Origin: an uncultured Dietzia sp. | GTDB taxonomy: Bacteria; Actinomycetota; Actinomycetes; Mycobacteriales; Mycobacteriaceae | Assembly: GCA_946570335.1 (NCBI GenBank) | Contig: CAMNYG010000042.1 | Span: 1 to 8,378, forward strand | Direction: 5' to 3' | DNA length: 8,378 nucleotides | Part shown: positions 1 through 6,731 of the stretch, piece after piece | Layout of the letters: each line of letters starts with the position of its first letter | How positions within the stretch are numbered: the first letter of the stretch is position 1 | The notes under the pieces: generated by a model | What the model was told of the DNA's origin: nothing | The model's database searches: none | Seen by the model: the letters and a program-made list of their open reading frames with translations, nothing else | Program-made: the position numbers and the translations under genes

Positions 1-55
1 ATCTGGCCCGGGGTGAAGTCTTCGGCGTAGACGGACGGACTTGGGGGAGTGGCGT

Positions 56-59
<4 letters not shown>
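1..59 (-). CDS. Probable MaoC-like hydratase/dehydratase, N-terminal 19 codons only
   Basis: A reading frame opens with GTG at 59-57 and runs off the left edge without a stop. The visible peptide begins MNATPPSPSVYAEDFTPGQ. The segment YAEDFTPGQ resembles the start of MaoC-like (hot-dog fold) acyl-CoA hydratases, which commonly begin with a Y/F-x-E-D-F/L-x-x-G-Q element. The GTG overlaps the TGA of the acyl-CoA dehydrogenase in a 4-base GTGA junction, as expected for a translationally coupled next gene of the operon; a weak AGG lies 5-7 bases upstream. If the identification is right, the operon carries a second hydratase of a different fold from the crotonase-type one upstream. Only 19 residues are visible, so the family call is tentative; the existence of a coupled gene is somewhat more secure. 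Confidence 0.5.
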
Positions 60-1219
<1,160 letters not shown>

Positions 1220-1242
1220 GATCTTGTCCTTGTCGGGCCGGG

Positions 1243-2040
1243 TCAGCGGCCGGTGAAGTTCGGCGAACGCTTGGCCACGAAGGCGGCCTGGCCCTCGTGG
1301 CTGTCGTCTGAGGCGAGTGAATAGACGAAGTTGCGCTTTTCGTGCTCGAGCCCTGCGGCTATCGACCCGGTCTGCGCGGCCAGGGCGGCGTCTTTGGCCA
1401 GGGCCACGGCCAGCGGGGAATTAGCCGAGATCCGCTGCGCCAGGGCGATCGCCTGTTCGACGACCTCGTCGTCGTCGACCACCTTTCCCACCAGGCCGAG
1501 GGTGGCGGCCTCGGTCCCGGTGACCAGGTCGCCGCTGAGCAGCAGTGCCATGGCGCGAGGTTTGCCGAGCGCCCGGATGAGTCGTTGGGTGCCGCCGCCG
1601 CCGGGGATGACGCCGAGCTTGACCTCGGGTAATCCAAGGCGGGCACCCTGGCCGACGATGCTGGTGTCGCAGGCCAGGACGAGTTCGAGCCCGCCCCCCA
1701 GGGCCAGGCCCTCGACGGCTGCGATCACCGGTTTGGGGAAGTTCTCCAGGTCGGCCCATAGAGTCCCCCCGGAGGCCCGCCGCTGCCCGATCAACGGATC
1801 GGCCCGCAGGGCGTCGAACGCGGTGATGTCTGCTCCAGCGCAGAACACGCCGCTCGCGCCGGCCAAAACTATGGCGCGCACGGAGTCATCGGTCCGCAGC
1901 TCGGCTAGGTGCCTGTTCAAGGCTGCGAACACCGCGGCGTTCAGTGCATTCCGGGCCTCGGGTCGGTTGATGCGCAGGATCGCGACGGCTCCGCGTCGTT
2001 CGCTGCGCACCACATCATCGTGTCCGCTCCGGTTGTTCAT
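1243..2040 (-). CDS. Enoyl-CoA hydratase/isomerase (crotonase family)
   Basis: The 265-residue product has the normal length of a crotonase-family hydratase, which adds water to trans-2-enoyl-CoA. CAGAD (67-71) and the glycine run at 115-117 form the oxyanion-hole region. Both catalytic glutamates of the hydratase subgroup are present: Glu119 in GGGLEL and Glu139 in LPEVKLG, followed by IPGGGGTQRL. Retention of both favours true hydratase over isomerase or decarboxylase relatives. The ATG at 2040 is chosen because it makes an ATGA overlap with the stop of the upstream ligase, has GGGGAG 7 bases upstream (2048-2053) and starts where crotonase homology starts. The frame is open further upstream to 2157, but that extension is arginine-rich and lies inside the ligase. 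Substrate chain length is not evident. Confidence 0.93.
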   Translation of the reverse strand: MNNRSGHDDVVRSERRGAVAILRINRPEARNALNAAVFAALNRHLAELRTDDSVRAIVLAGASGVFCAGADITAFDALRADPLIGQRRASGGTLWADLENFPKPVIAAVEGLALGGGLELVLACDTSIVGQGARLGLPEVKLGVIPGGGGTQRLIRALGKPRAMALLLSGDLVTGTEAATLGLVGKVVDDDEVVEQAIALAQRISANSPLAVALAKDAALAAQTGSIAAGLEHEKRNFVYSLASDDSHEGQAAFVAKRSPNFTGR

Positions 2041-3710
2041 TCCTCGGCTCCCCGGTAGAGATCGGCGTGGTCGGTGCGTAGCGTCTTTTTGTCCAACTTG
2101 CCGACGCTGGTGCGCGGCAGCGCGTCGGCGAAGATGACGATGTCGGGCAGTTGCCACTTGGCGAACTTGTCTTCCAACACGGCGTGGATGTCGTCGACGT
2201 CAAGATCGGCACCGTCTTCTTGGACGACGATCGCAACCGGGCGCTCTTGCCACTTGGGATGCTCGATCCCCACCACGGCGGCTTCGCGGACCTGTGGGTG
2301 GGCGACGATCGCGTTTTCCATGTCGATCGAGGAGATCCATTCGCCGCCGCTTTTGACCACGTCCTTGATGCGGTCGGTCAGCTTGAGGTAGCCGTCGGGG
2401 CGGATCGTGCCGGCATCGCCGCTGCGCCACCACCCATCGGCGAACGCGCCGCCTTTGTCTTCCATCTTGTGGTAGCGCTCGATGATCCACGGGCCGCGCA
2501 TGAGCACCTCGCCCTGGGAGACACCGTCGTGGGGTAGTTCGGTTCCGTCCGGTCCGACGACCTTGATGTCGATCCCGTTGACCAGCAGACCCTGGGCCCG
2601 CTTGAGATCCCACTTCTCCTTCTCACTGAGCACGTCCCGCAGCGTGTGCTTCAGGCCTGCGTTGACGGTGACCAGCGGAGTGGTCTCCGTGGCGCCGTAG
2701 GCGTGGATGATGTCGGCGCCGGTGAGGTCATGGAAGCCGCGCATGAGCGTGAGCGACGGTTCGGTCGCCCCGGACAGCAGACGGGCGCGGCTGAAGTCCG
2801 GGCGCGTCTTGAGTGTGCGGATGTAGTCGAGCATCGGCTCGAAGATCGCGGGGGCACCGTTGGCTACGGTGACGGACTCGGAGATCATCGCGTCAACCAG
2901 CACAGAGGTGTCCTCGGCCGTATACCGTCCGGGCAGCACGACCTTGGCGGCCGAGTAGATGGCCGACTGCGGCAGTCCCCAGCCCTGGCCGTGGAACATC
3001 GGGGTGATGACCATGACGGTGTCGTCGTCGCCCATCTTCAACTGCGCTGCCTCGGCAAGAGTGTGGAGGTAGATCCCGCGATGGGAGTAGTACACGCCCT
3101 TGGGGCGGCCGGTGGTGCCGGTGGTGTAGCACGCGCTGTACGCCGAGGTTTCGTCGATCATCGGCCAGTCGAAGGTCGATTCCGCGGCCGTCAGCGCGTC
3201 TTCCCAGTGGACGACCCCGGGCAGGGTGGTGGAGATCTCCGAGAGTGGCTTGTCCGTCATGACCACCCAGGTCTTCACCCCGACACCCTGCTCGACCAGC
3301 GCCTCGGCCACGGGCAGCAGGGACTCGTCGACCAGCACGATCGAGGCTTCGGCGTGGTCGGTGACATAGGCCAGGTCCACCGGGGCGAGCCGCAGGTTCA
3401 TCTGCAGCATCACCGATGCGATACCGGGAATCGCCCAGTACAGCTCCATATGGCGTTTGGAGTTCCAATCCAGGATTCCCACCACCGTTCCGGGGCCGGC
3501 CCCCAGCCCGGTGAGCGCGTGGGCTGACTTCCCGACCCGCTCGAACATGTCTGCGTAGGTGTAGCGGTCCCAGCCCCCGTCGATGGTGCGGAATACGATC
3601 TCCTGCTCGGGGTAGGTCCGGGCGGAGTGCCGCAGCAGGGTGGTGGTGTTGAGCTGGTAACTGTCACCGTGTGTCGACGGCAGACCGGTGACGATGGGGT
3701 GGGACGTCAT
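2037..3710 (-). CDS. AMP-forming fatty acyl-CoA ligase (ANL superfamily, medium/long-chain type)
   Basis: This 557-residue enzyme belongs to the adenylate-forming superfamily and should convert a carboxylic acid, ATP and CoA into acyl-CoA, AMP and pyrophosphate in the cytosol or at the inner membrane face. The P-loop YTTGTTGRPKG is at 195-205, the A5 motif YGATETTP at 338-345, the SGD of A7 at 430-432, the hinge and A8 segment DRIKDVVKSGGEWIS at 446-460, and the A10 lysine that catalyses adenylation is Lys538 in PRTSVGK. KSGGEWIS and the overall length are typical of AlkK-like medium/long-chain ligases. The ATG at 3710 is preceded by AGGAG (3718-3722, complement) with a 7-base spacer. It follows the thiolase after 52 bases and overlaps the hydratase start by 4 bases. 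It is one of two acyl-CoA ligases here and is clearly different from the one at 6732-8267 in length and motifs. The exact acid is unknown. Confidence 0.95.
   Translation of the reverse strand: MTSHPIVTGLPSTHGDSYQLNTTTLLRHSARTYPEQEIVFRTIDGGWDRYTYADMFERVGKSAHALTGLGAGPGTVVGILDWNSKRHMELYWAIPGIASVMLQMNLRLAPVDLAYVTDHAEASIVLVDESLLPVAEALVEQGVGVKTWVVMTDKPLSEISTTLPGVVHWEDALTAAESTFDWPMIDETSAYSACYTTGTTGRPKGVYYSHRGIYLHTLAEAAQLKMGDDDTVMVITPMFHGQGWGLPQSAIYSAAKVVLPGRYTAEDTSVLVDAMISESVTVANGAPAIFEPMLDYIRTLKTRPDFSRARLLSGATEPSLTLMRGFHDLTGADIIHAYGATETTPLVTVNAGLKHTLRDVLSEKEKWDLKRAQGLLVNGIDIKVVGPDGTELPHDGVSQGEVLMRGPWIIERYHKMEDKGGAFADGWWRSGDAGTIRPDGYLKLTDRIKDVVKSGGEWISSIDMENAIVAHPQVREAAVVGIEHPKWQERPVAIVVQEDGADLDVDDIHAVLEDKFAKWQLPDIVIFADALPRTSVGKLDKKTLRTDHADLYRGAEE
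2048..2053 (-). promoter_or_regulatory. Ribosome binding site of the enoyl-CoA hydratase
   Basis: Read on the minus strand, GGGGAG lies inside the 3' end of the ligase gene, 7 bases before the ATG at 2040. It supports that start over the in-frame upstream extension. Together with the ATGA overlap it suggests reinitiation or coupled translation of the hydratase. Confidence 0.45.
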
Positions 3711-3762
3711 GTTGGTGCTCCTGAAGTGGGGTTGGGACGGTGGCTGGGACGGAGGGGGCTCG

Positions 3763-4968
3763 TCAGAGGCGTTCGATGATGGTGGTGTTAGCGGTGCCGT
3801 GGGCTTCGCAGATGGTCTGTAGCCCGTATCGGCTGCCGGTGCGTTCGAGTTCGGTCAGCAGGTCCGTCATCATGCGGGCGCCGGTGGATCCGAGGGGGTG
3901 GCCGACAGCCACCGAGCCGCCGTTGACGTTGAGTTTGTCGTCGGGGACGCCGAACTCTTTTTGGAACATCAGCGGTACTCCCGCGAACGCTTCGTTGACC
4001 TCGAACAGGTCGATATCGTCCACCGTGAGCCCCGACCGGTCCAGGGCCTTGCGGGTGGACTCGAGGATTGCGGTGAACTGGATGATCGGATCGGCCGCGG
4101 CGACCGCGTGGACCACGAAGCGGGCGCGGGGGGTGAGCCCGTGGGCCTCGGCGAACTCGCGGTCGGCGATGAGTAGTGCGGCGGCGCCGTCGCTGAGCTG
4201 GGAGGAGTTGGCTGCGGTGGTCTTGCCGTCTTCGGCGAACACCGCCCGCAGGGACGCCATCTTCTCTGGGTCGAGCTCGGCCCGGATCCCCTCATCCGCG
4301 GTCACGGGCTCGCTGGAGTCATCGAGCGGGTCGCGGCGCAGCGGAACCAGCTGGGTCTCGAAGCGGCCGTCGCGGGTGGCAGCCAGCGCCCGCTCGTGGC
4401 TCCGGCGGCTGAAGGCGTCGAGTTCCTCCCGGCTGAGGTCGAAGCGGGTGTTCATCAGCTCACTGGACGGGCCTTGAACCAGCAGTCCGCCGTCGTAGCG
4501 GGCCAGTTCGCGGGGGGAGTATTGCGGGCCTAGCGGGGCGCCGGGTTGTAATGAGGATGGCAGCGCCACCTGTGACATCGACTCCACGCCGCATGCGATG
4601 GCGAGGTCGTAGGACCCCGCCTCCACACCGTGGGCGGCAAATGCGACAGCTTGCTGCCCCGAGCCGCACTGTCGGTCCACGGTCACGGCCGGCACCGAAT
4701 CGGGCAGGCCGGAGGAGAGCACCGCATGGCGAGCGATGTTGGAGCTCTGCTGGTCGTGCGTCATCACACAGCCAGCGATCACGTCGTCGATTTTCTCCGG
4801 CGCCACATCACTGCGGCGAACCAGTTCACTGAGGGTGGCCCCCAGCAGATCGGCGGGATGCCAGGCGGCCAGCGCCCCGCCGCGCTTGCCGACCGGGGTC
4901 CGGACGGCATCGACGATCACGGCCTCGCGGGTGGCTCGGGAACTACGGGGCTGGGGGGAGTCGGTCAT
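3763..4968 (-). CDS. Thiolase / acetyl-CoA C-acyltransferase
   Basis: The 401-residue product has the usual thiolase length and would cleave a 3-ketoacyl-CoA with CoA, releasing acetyl-CoA, or propionyl-CoA from a 2-methyl substrate. The acyl-carrying nucleophile is Cys101 in VDRQCGSGQQ; NEAFAG is at 325-330; the general-base histidine is His357 in GHPLGSTGA; the second cysteine is Cys387 in TICEAHGTAN. All three catalytic residues are therefore present. The C-terminal loop is unusual: the glycine-rich stretch after the second cysteine (CxGGG-type) reads C-E-A-H-G. The frame is open upstream to 5541, but the ATG at 4968 is chosen because GAGGAAGGA (4976-4984, complement) stands 7 bases before it and thiolase homology (EAVIVDAVRTPVG) begins at about residue 15. 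It sits 23 bases after the CaiB-family gene. Position in the cassette favours a degradative rather than biosynthetic role. Confidence 0.95.
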   Translation of the reverse strand: MTDSPQPRSSRATREAVIVDAVRTPVGKRGGALAAWHPADLLGATLSELVRRSDVAPEKIDDVIAGCVMTHDQQSSNIARHAVLSSGLPDSVPAVTVDRQCGSGQQAVAFAAHGVEAGSYDLAIACGVESMSQVALPSSLQPGAPLGPQYSPRELARYDGGLLVQGPSSELMNTRFDLSREELDAFSRRSHERALAATRDGRFETQLVPLRRDPLDDSSEPVTADEGIRAELDPEKMASLRAVFAEDGKTTAANSSQLSDGAAALLIADREFAEAHGLTPRARFVVHAVAAADPIIQFTAILESTRKALDRSGLTVDDIDLFEVNEAFAGVPLMFQKEFGVPDDKLNVNGGSVAVGHPLGSTGARMMTDLLTELERTGSRYGLQTICEAHGTANTTIIERL

Positions 4969-4975
4969 GACTGGG

Positions 4976-4984
4976 TCCTTCCTC
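4976..4984 (-). promoter_or_regulatory. Ribosome binding site deciding the thiolase start
   Basis: The minus-strand sequence GAGGAAGGA lies in the 23-base gap after the CaiB-family gene and ends 7 bases before the ATG at 4968. It is the best Shine-Dalgarno match in the operon. It fixes the thiolase start against the much longer open frame that continues through the upstream gene. Confidence 0.6.
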
Positions 4985-4991
4985 AAGGTGG

Positions 4992-5879
4992 TCAGGTGGT
5001 GGGCGCCGTGGGCGCGTGAGTGGTCTGCGCTGTGGCCGGGTGGGCATCGCGAACGGCGGTGAGCGGGATGTCGTGGCGCGCGGCCAGATCCTCCCAGTGG
5101 GCCGTGGTGTGCGCGGCGAAGGCGCGGGTGTAGGCGGCGGATGTGCCGTCGCAATCGAGTACTTCTCTGGTGCGGGCCTCGAAGTGCGGTTCGAGTGCCC
5201 CCAGGGCGACGTGGCCGTCGGCGGTGGCATAGATGTTGTAGGAGGGCAGAGCCCCGCCCAGTGGTGCTCCATTGCCAAACAGGCCGTGCCGGAGGGCAGC
5301 CGCGGAGTCGTACGCGGCCGCGTCGAGAGTGATGCGTTGATGTCCGCCGGAGTCGTGCTGTCCCCGGGCCAGCAGCAGGGCCAGGGCGGCCGAGATGGCC
5401 CGCTCCCCACCGACGGTGTCGGCGACCGGGACCAGCGGCAGGTGCGGCGGCCGGATGGTGCCGTATCTCGCCTGATATGTCAGGTCGTGGCCCGCGACCT
5501 CCTCGTCGGCGCCGTCGTAGCCCACGATCTCCACATGGCACAACCGCGGGTAGCGGTCGCTGAGATCGCCGAGGCCGAGTCGGCAGAACGCTGACGGGCG
5601 CATGGCGGTCACCAACACGTCCGCCGTATCGAGCAGCCTGGTCAGCTCCTCCAGGCCGCTACGACTCTTGAGGTCGGCCCGACGAACCTCCACCCCCTGT
5701 GTCAGTTCTGCGTACCAGGAGGGCGCGGCCACGGCCAAGGCGTCACCCACCGGCGGCTCCACTTTGATCACCGCTGCGCCGAGGTCACGAAGGCCTGCCA
5801 CGGCCAGCGGACCGGGCAGGTTGGTAGCCAAAGAGACGACCTGTATGCCGGCCAGGGGTCGGAGCGATCGAAGACTCAT
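4992..5879 (-). CDS. CaiB/BaiF-family (class III) CoA-transferase or alpha-methylacyl-CoA racemase, short form
   Basis: The N-terminal GIQVVSLATNLPGPLAV (11-27) and VIKVEPPVGD (37-46) identify the CaiB/BaiF fold. Members either move CoA between acids through an aspartyl thioester or, in the Mcr/AMACR branch, epimerise 2-methylacyl-CoA. AGHDLTY (129-135) carries a His-Asp pair: His131 matches the racemase base and Asp132 aligns with the transferase nucleophile. Asp154 in VADTVGG and Glu230 in ALEPHFEA match the other racemase active-site acids. The protein has only 295 residues against roughly 360-430 for the family, with a shorter His131-Asp154 spacing than in mycobacterial Mcr and an Ala/Thr/His/Pro tail after about 278, so the end may be trimmed. 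It is first in the leftward operon. No Shine-Dalgarno precedes the ATG at 5879; a TATAGT lies 7 bases upstream, suggesting a leaderless mRNA. Family is secure; racemase versus transferase is unresolved, with racemase somewhat favoured. Confidence 0.88.
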   Translation of the reverse strand: MSLRSLRPLAGIQVVSLATNLPGPLAVAGLRDLGAAVIKVEPPVGDALAVAAPSWYAELTQGVEVRRADLKSRSGLEELTRLLDTADVLVTAMRPSAFCRLGLGDLSDRYPRLCHVEIVGYDGADEEVAGHDLTYQARYGTIRPPHLPLVPVADTVGGERAISAALALLLARGQHDSGGHQRITLDAAAYDSAAALRHGLFGNGAPLGGALPSYNIYATADGHVALGALEPHFEARTREVLDCDGTSAAYTRAFAAHTTAHWEDLAARHDIPLTAVRDAHPATAQTTHAPTAPTT

Positions 5880-5885
5880 TTCAGC

Positions 5886-5923
5886 GACTATACAAGTAGT
5901 CAGTAAACTTAGCCACTGTATAG
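5886..5923. promoter_or_regulatory. Candidate operator: nested inverted repeats in the divergent promoter region
   Basis: Two symmetric elements overlap. One is CTATACA (5888-5894) with TGTATAG (5917-5923), perfect 7-base arms whose centre (between 5905 and 5906) is shared by an inner AGT-AA-ACT (5902-5909). The other is GACTA-TACAAG-TAGTC (5886-5901), a 16-base palindrome of the size TetR dimers usually bind. They cover the candidate -10 boxes of both divergent units, the expected place for an autoregulatory repressor. TetR regulators often bind between themselves and a divergent target. A competing reading is that the outer arms only look symmetric because they are two opposed -10 boxes. 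Confidence 0.45.
5887..5892 (-). promoter_or_regulatory. Candidate -10 box of the leftward operon
   Basis: The minus strand reads TATAGT, then 7 bases (CGCTGAA), then the ATG of the CaiB-family gene. An actinobacterial TAnnnT -10 box at this distance would place transcription start at or within a base or two of the ATG, giving a leaderless transcript, in agreement with the missing Shine-Dalgarno. The -35 region is poor (TGGCTA at 17-base spacing). This is a pattern match only, with no start-site data. Confidence 0.4.
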
Positions 5924-5924
5924 C
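5919..5924 (+). promoter_or_regulatory. Candidate -10 box of the TetR-family gene
   Basis: TATAGC lies about 54 bases before the GTG start and mirrors the minus-strand TATAGT across the shared symmetry centre. It would start transcription near 5931 and leave a leader of about 47 bases holding the GAAGGGAG ribosome site. The final base departs from TAnnnT and no convincing -35 box is seen. Confidence 0.3.
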
Positions 5925-5964
5925 TTTAGCGATTGGCGCGTCCCCGTAGACTCGTTTGTCGACC

Positions 5965-5972
5965 GAAGGGAG
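5965..5972 (+). promoter_or_regulatory. Ribosome binding site deciding the TetR start
   Basis: GAAGGGAG lies 5 bases before the GTG at 5978. It is the only good Shine-Dalgarno in the region and selects that GTG over an in-frame TTG at 5933, which has none. Confidence 0.6.
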
Positions 5973-5977
5973 ACCGC

Positions 5978-6616
5978 GTGGACCGCCCCGCCCAGCACTC
6001 CGGCGACCAAGATCTCACCGCCAAAGCGCGAATCCGCAACGCCGCTCTCGAGCTTTACGCGGCCAACGGCGAGGACCGCACACCGATGCGGGCGGTCGCG
6101 GCCGCCGCCGGGGTTACCGTAGGGCTGGTGGTCCATCACTACGGGTCCAAAGACGGCCTCCGCGAGGCCGTGGAGCAGATCGTCGTGGAGCGTTTTGCGT
6201 CGGCCCTTGCTTCGGCGCCGACCGACGGGGCCGGCGAAGAAATCGCTCGCGTGCGGAACGAGGCTGTCTCGGAAATGCTGGTCAGAAACCCGGAGGTGGT
6301 CAACTACCTCCGCCGGGCGCTACTCGAACCCGGTGGTCAGCGGGGGCAACTGCTGGAGCGGCTCACCGAACTCACCCACCGGGAGGTCGTTGCGATGCGC
6401 GAGACCGGCGCGGCGTCGCGAGGTCGCGCCGACTCCGTCCAGGTGGTCGACGTGATCATCAACCAGATGGGCCGGCTGTTCCTGCAGCCGCTGGTGGATG
6501 CCGTCTGGACCCACCTCGGGACCTTTACCCACACCGAGGGGCGCAGCAAGCCCGAACTCGGCGTGAGCGTGTCCGGGGGAGGAGCTGTCGATCGTTCCCA
6601 CGGGTCAGCCACCTGA
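5978..6616 (+). CDS. TetR-family transcriptional regulator
   Basis: The 212-residue product has TetR-family length and layout. The N-terminal DNA-binding domain spans about 13-65: a first helix from AKARIRNAALELYAANG (15-31), then the helix-turn-helix from TPMRAVAAAAGVTVGLVVHHY (35-55), ending in GSKDGLREAV, the usual YxSKDxL-type close of TetR domains. The rest is a helical ligand and dimer domain with no recognisable ligand signature, and a glycine/serine-rich tail after about 190. Such regulators are typically repressors released by a pathway acyl-CoA or related ligand. Divergence from the CoA-transferase operon and a position just before the second ligase suggest it controls both and itself, through the nested palindromes at 5886-5923. 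The GTG at 5978 is chosen for its GAAGGGAG; a TTG at 5933 would add 15 arginine-rich residues. Ligand and operator are inferred, not shown. Confidence 0.9.
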   Translation: MDRPAQHSGDQDLTAKARIRNAALELYAANGEDRTPMRAVAAAAGVTVGLVVHHYGSKDGLREAVEQIVVERFASALASAPTDGAGEEIARVRNEAVSEMLVRNPEVVNYLRRALLEPGGQRGQLLERLTELTHREVVAMRETGAASRGRADSVQVVDVIINQMGRLFLQPLVDAVWTHLGTFTHTEGRSKPELGVSVSGGGAVDRSHGSAT

Positions 6617-6681
6617 CTCGAGTTTCACTTTCACTGAACATCTGTACAAGCATCACGCTGGCGGTTACTGCTCCTGCTGTG

Positions 6682-6707
6682 TCCGGGGTCACATACCCGA
6701 TCCCGGA
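6682..6707. repeat. 26-base inverted repeat in the leader of the second ligase
   Basis: TCCGGGGTC (6682-6690) and GATCCCGGA (6699-6707) are 9-base arms with a single G-T mismatch around an 8-base centre, ACATACCC. It sits 65 bases after the regulator's stop and 14 bases before the AGGAG of the ligase. No T-run follows, so it is not a classic intrinsic terminator. It could be an operator, a hairpin in the ligase leader, or a chance feature of GC-rich DNA. A shorter alternative stem (GGGT with ACCC) overlaps it. Confidence 0.4.
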
Positions 6708-6731
6708 GTCTTCAACACCTCAGGAGTCACA

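Noticed and set aside
1331..2137. 268-codon rightward frame opposite the hydratase
   Set aside because: Composition is Arg/Ala/Ser/Pro-rich with no recognisable family; it is the complement of a well-supported crotonase gene.
2041..2157. Longer hydratase with a start at 2157
   Set aside because: The extra 39 residues are arginine-rich, lie wholly within the ligase gene and precede all crotonase homology; the ATG at 2040 has a ribosome site and an ATGA overlap.
2646..3527. 293-codon rightward frame opposite the first ligase
   Set aside because: Its Gly/Val/His/Arg/Asp-rich, family-less translation is typical of the antisense of a GC-rich gene; the ligase motifs on the other strand are complete.
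3711..3762. Terminator or internal promoter between thiolase and first ligase
   Set aside because: The 52 bases hold G-rich repeats such as GGGACGG and the ligase ribosome site but no stem with a T-run and no credible -10 box, so read-through is assumed.
4969..5541. N-terminal extension of the thiolase to 5541
   Set aside because: The frame is open only because stops are rare in GC-rich DNA; it is antisense-like Arg/Pro/Gly-rich sequence inside the CaiB-family gene, and GAGGAAGGA marks the start at 4968.
5933..5977. TTG start of the TetR gene at 5933
   Set aside because: It adds 15 arginine-rich residues before the TetR domain and has no Shine-Dalgarno, while the GTG at 5978 has GAAGGGAG. 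A leaderless TTG start downstream of the 5919 box remains a remote alternative.
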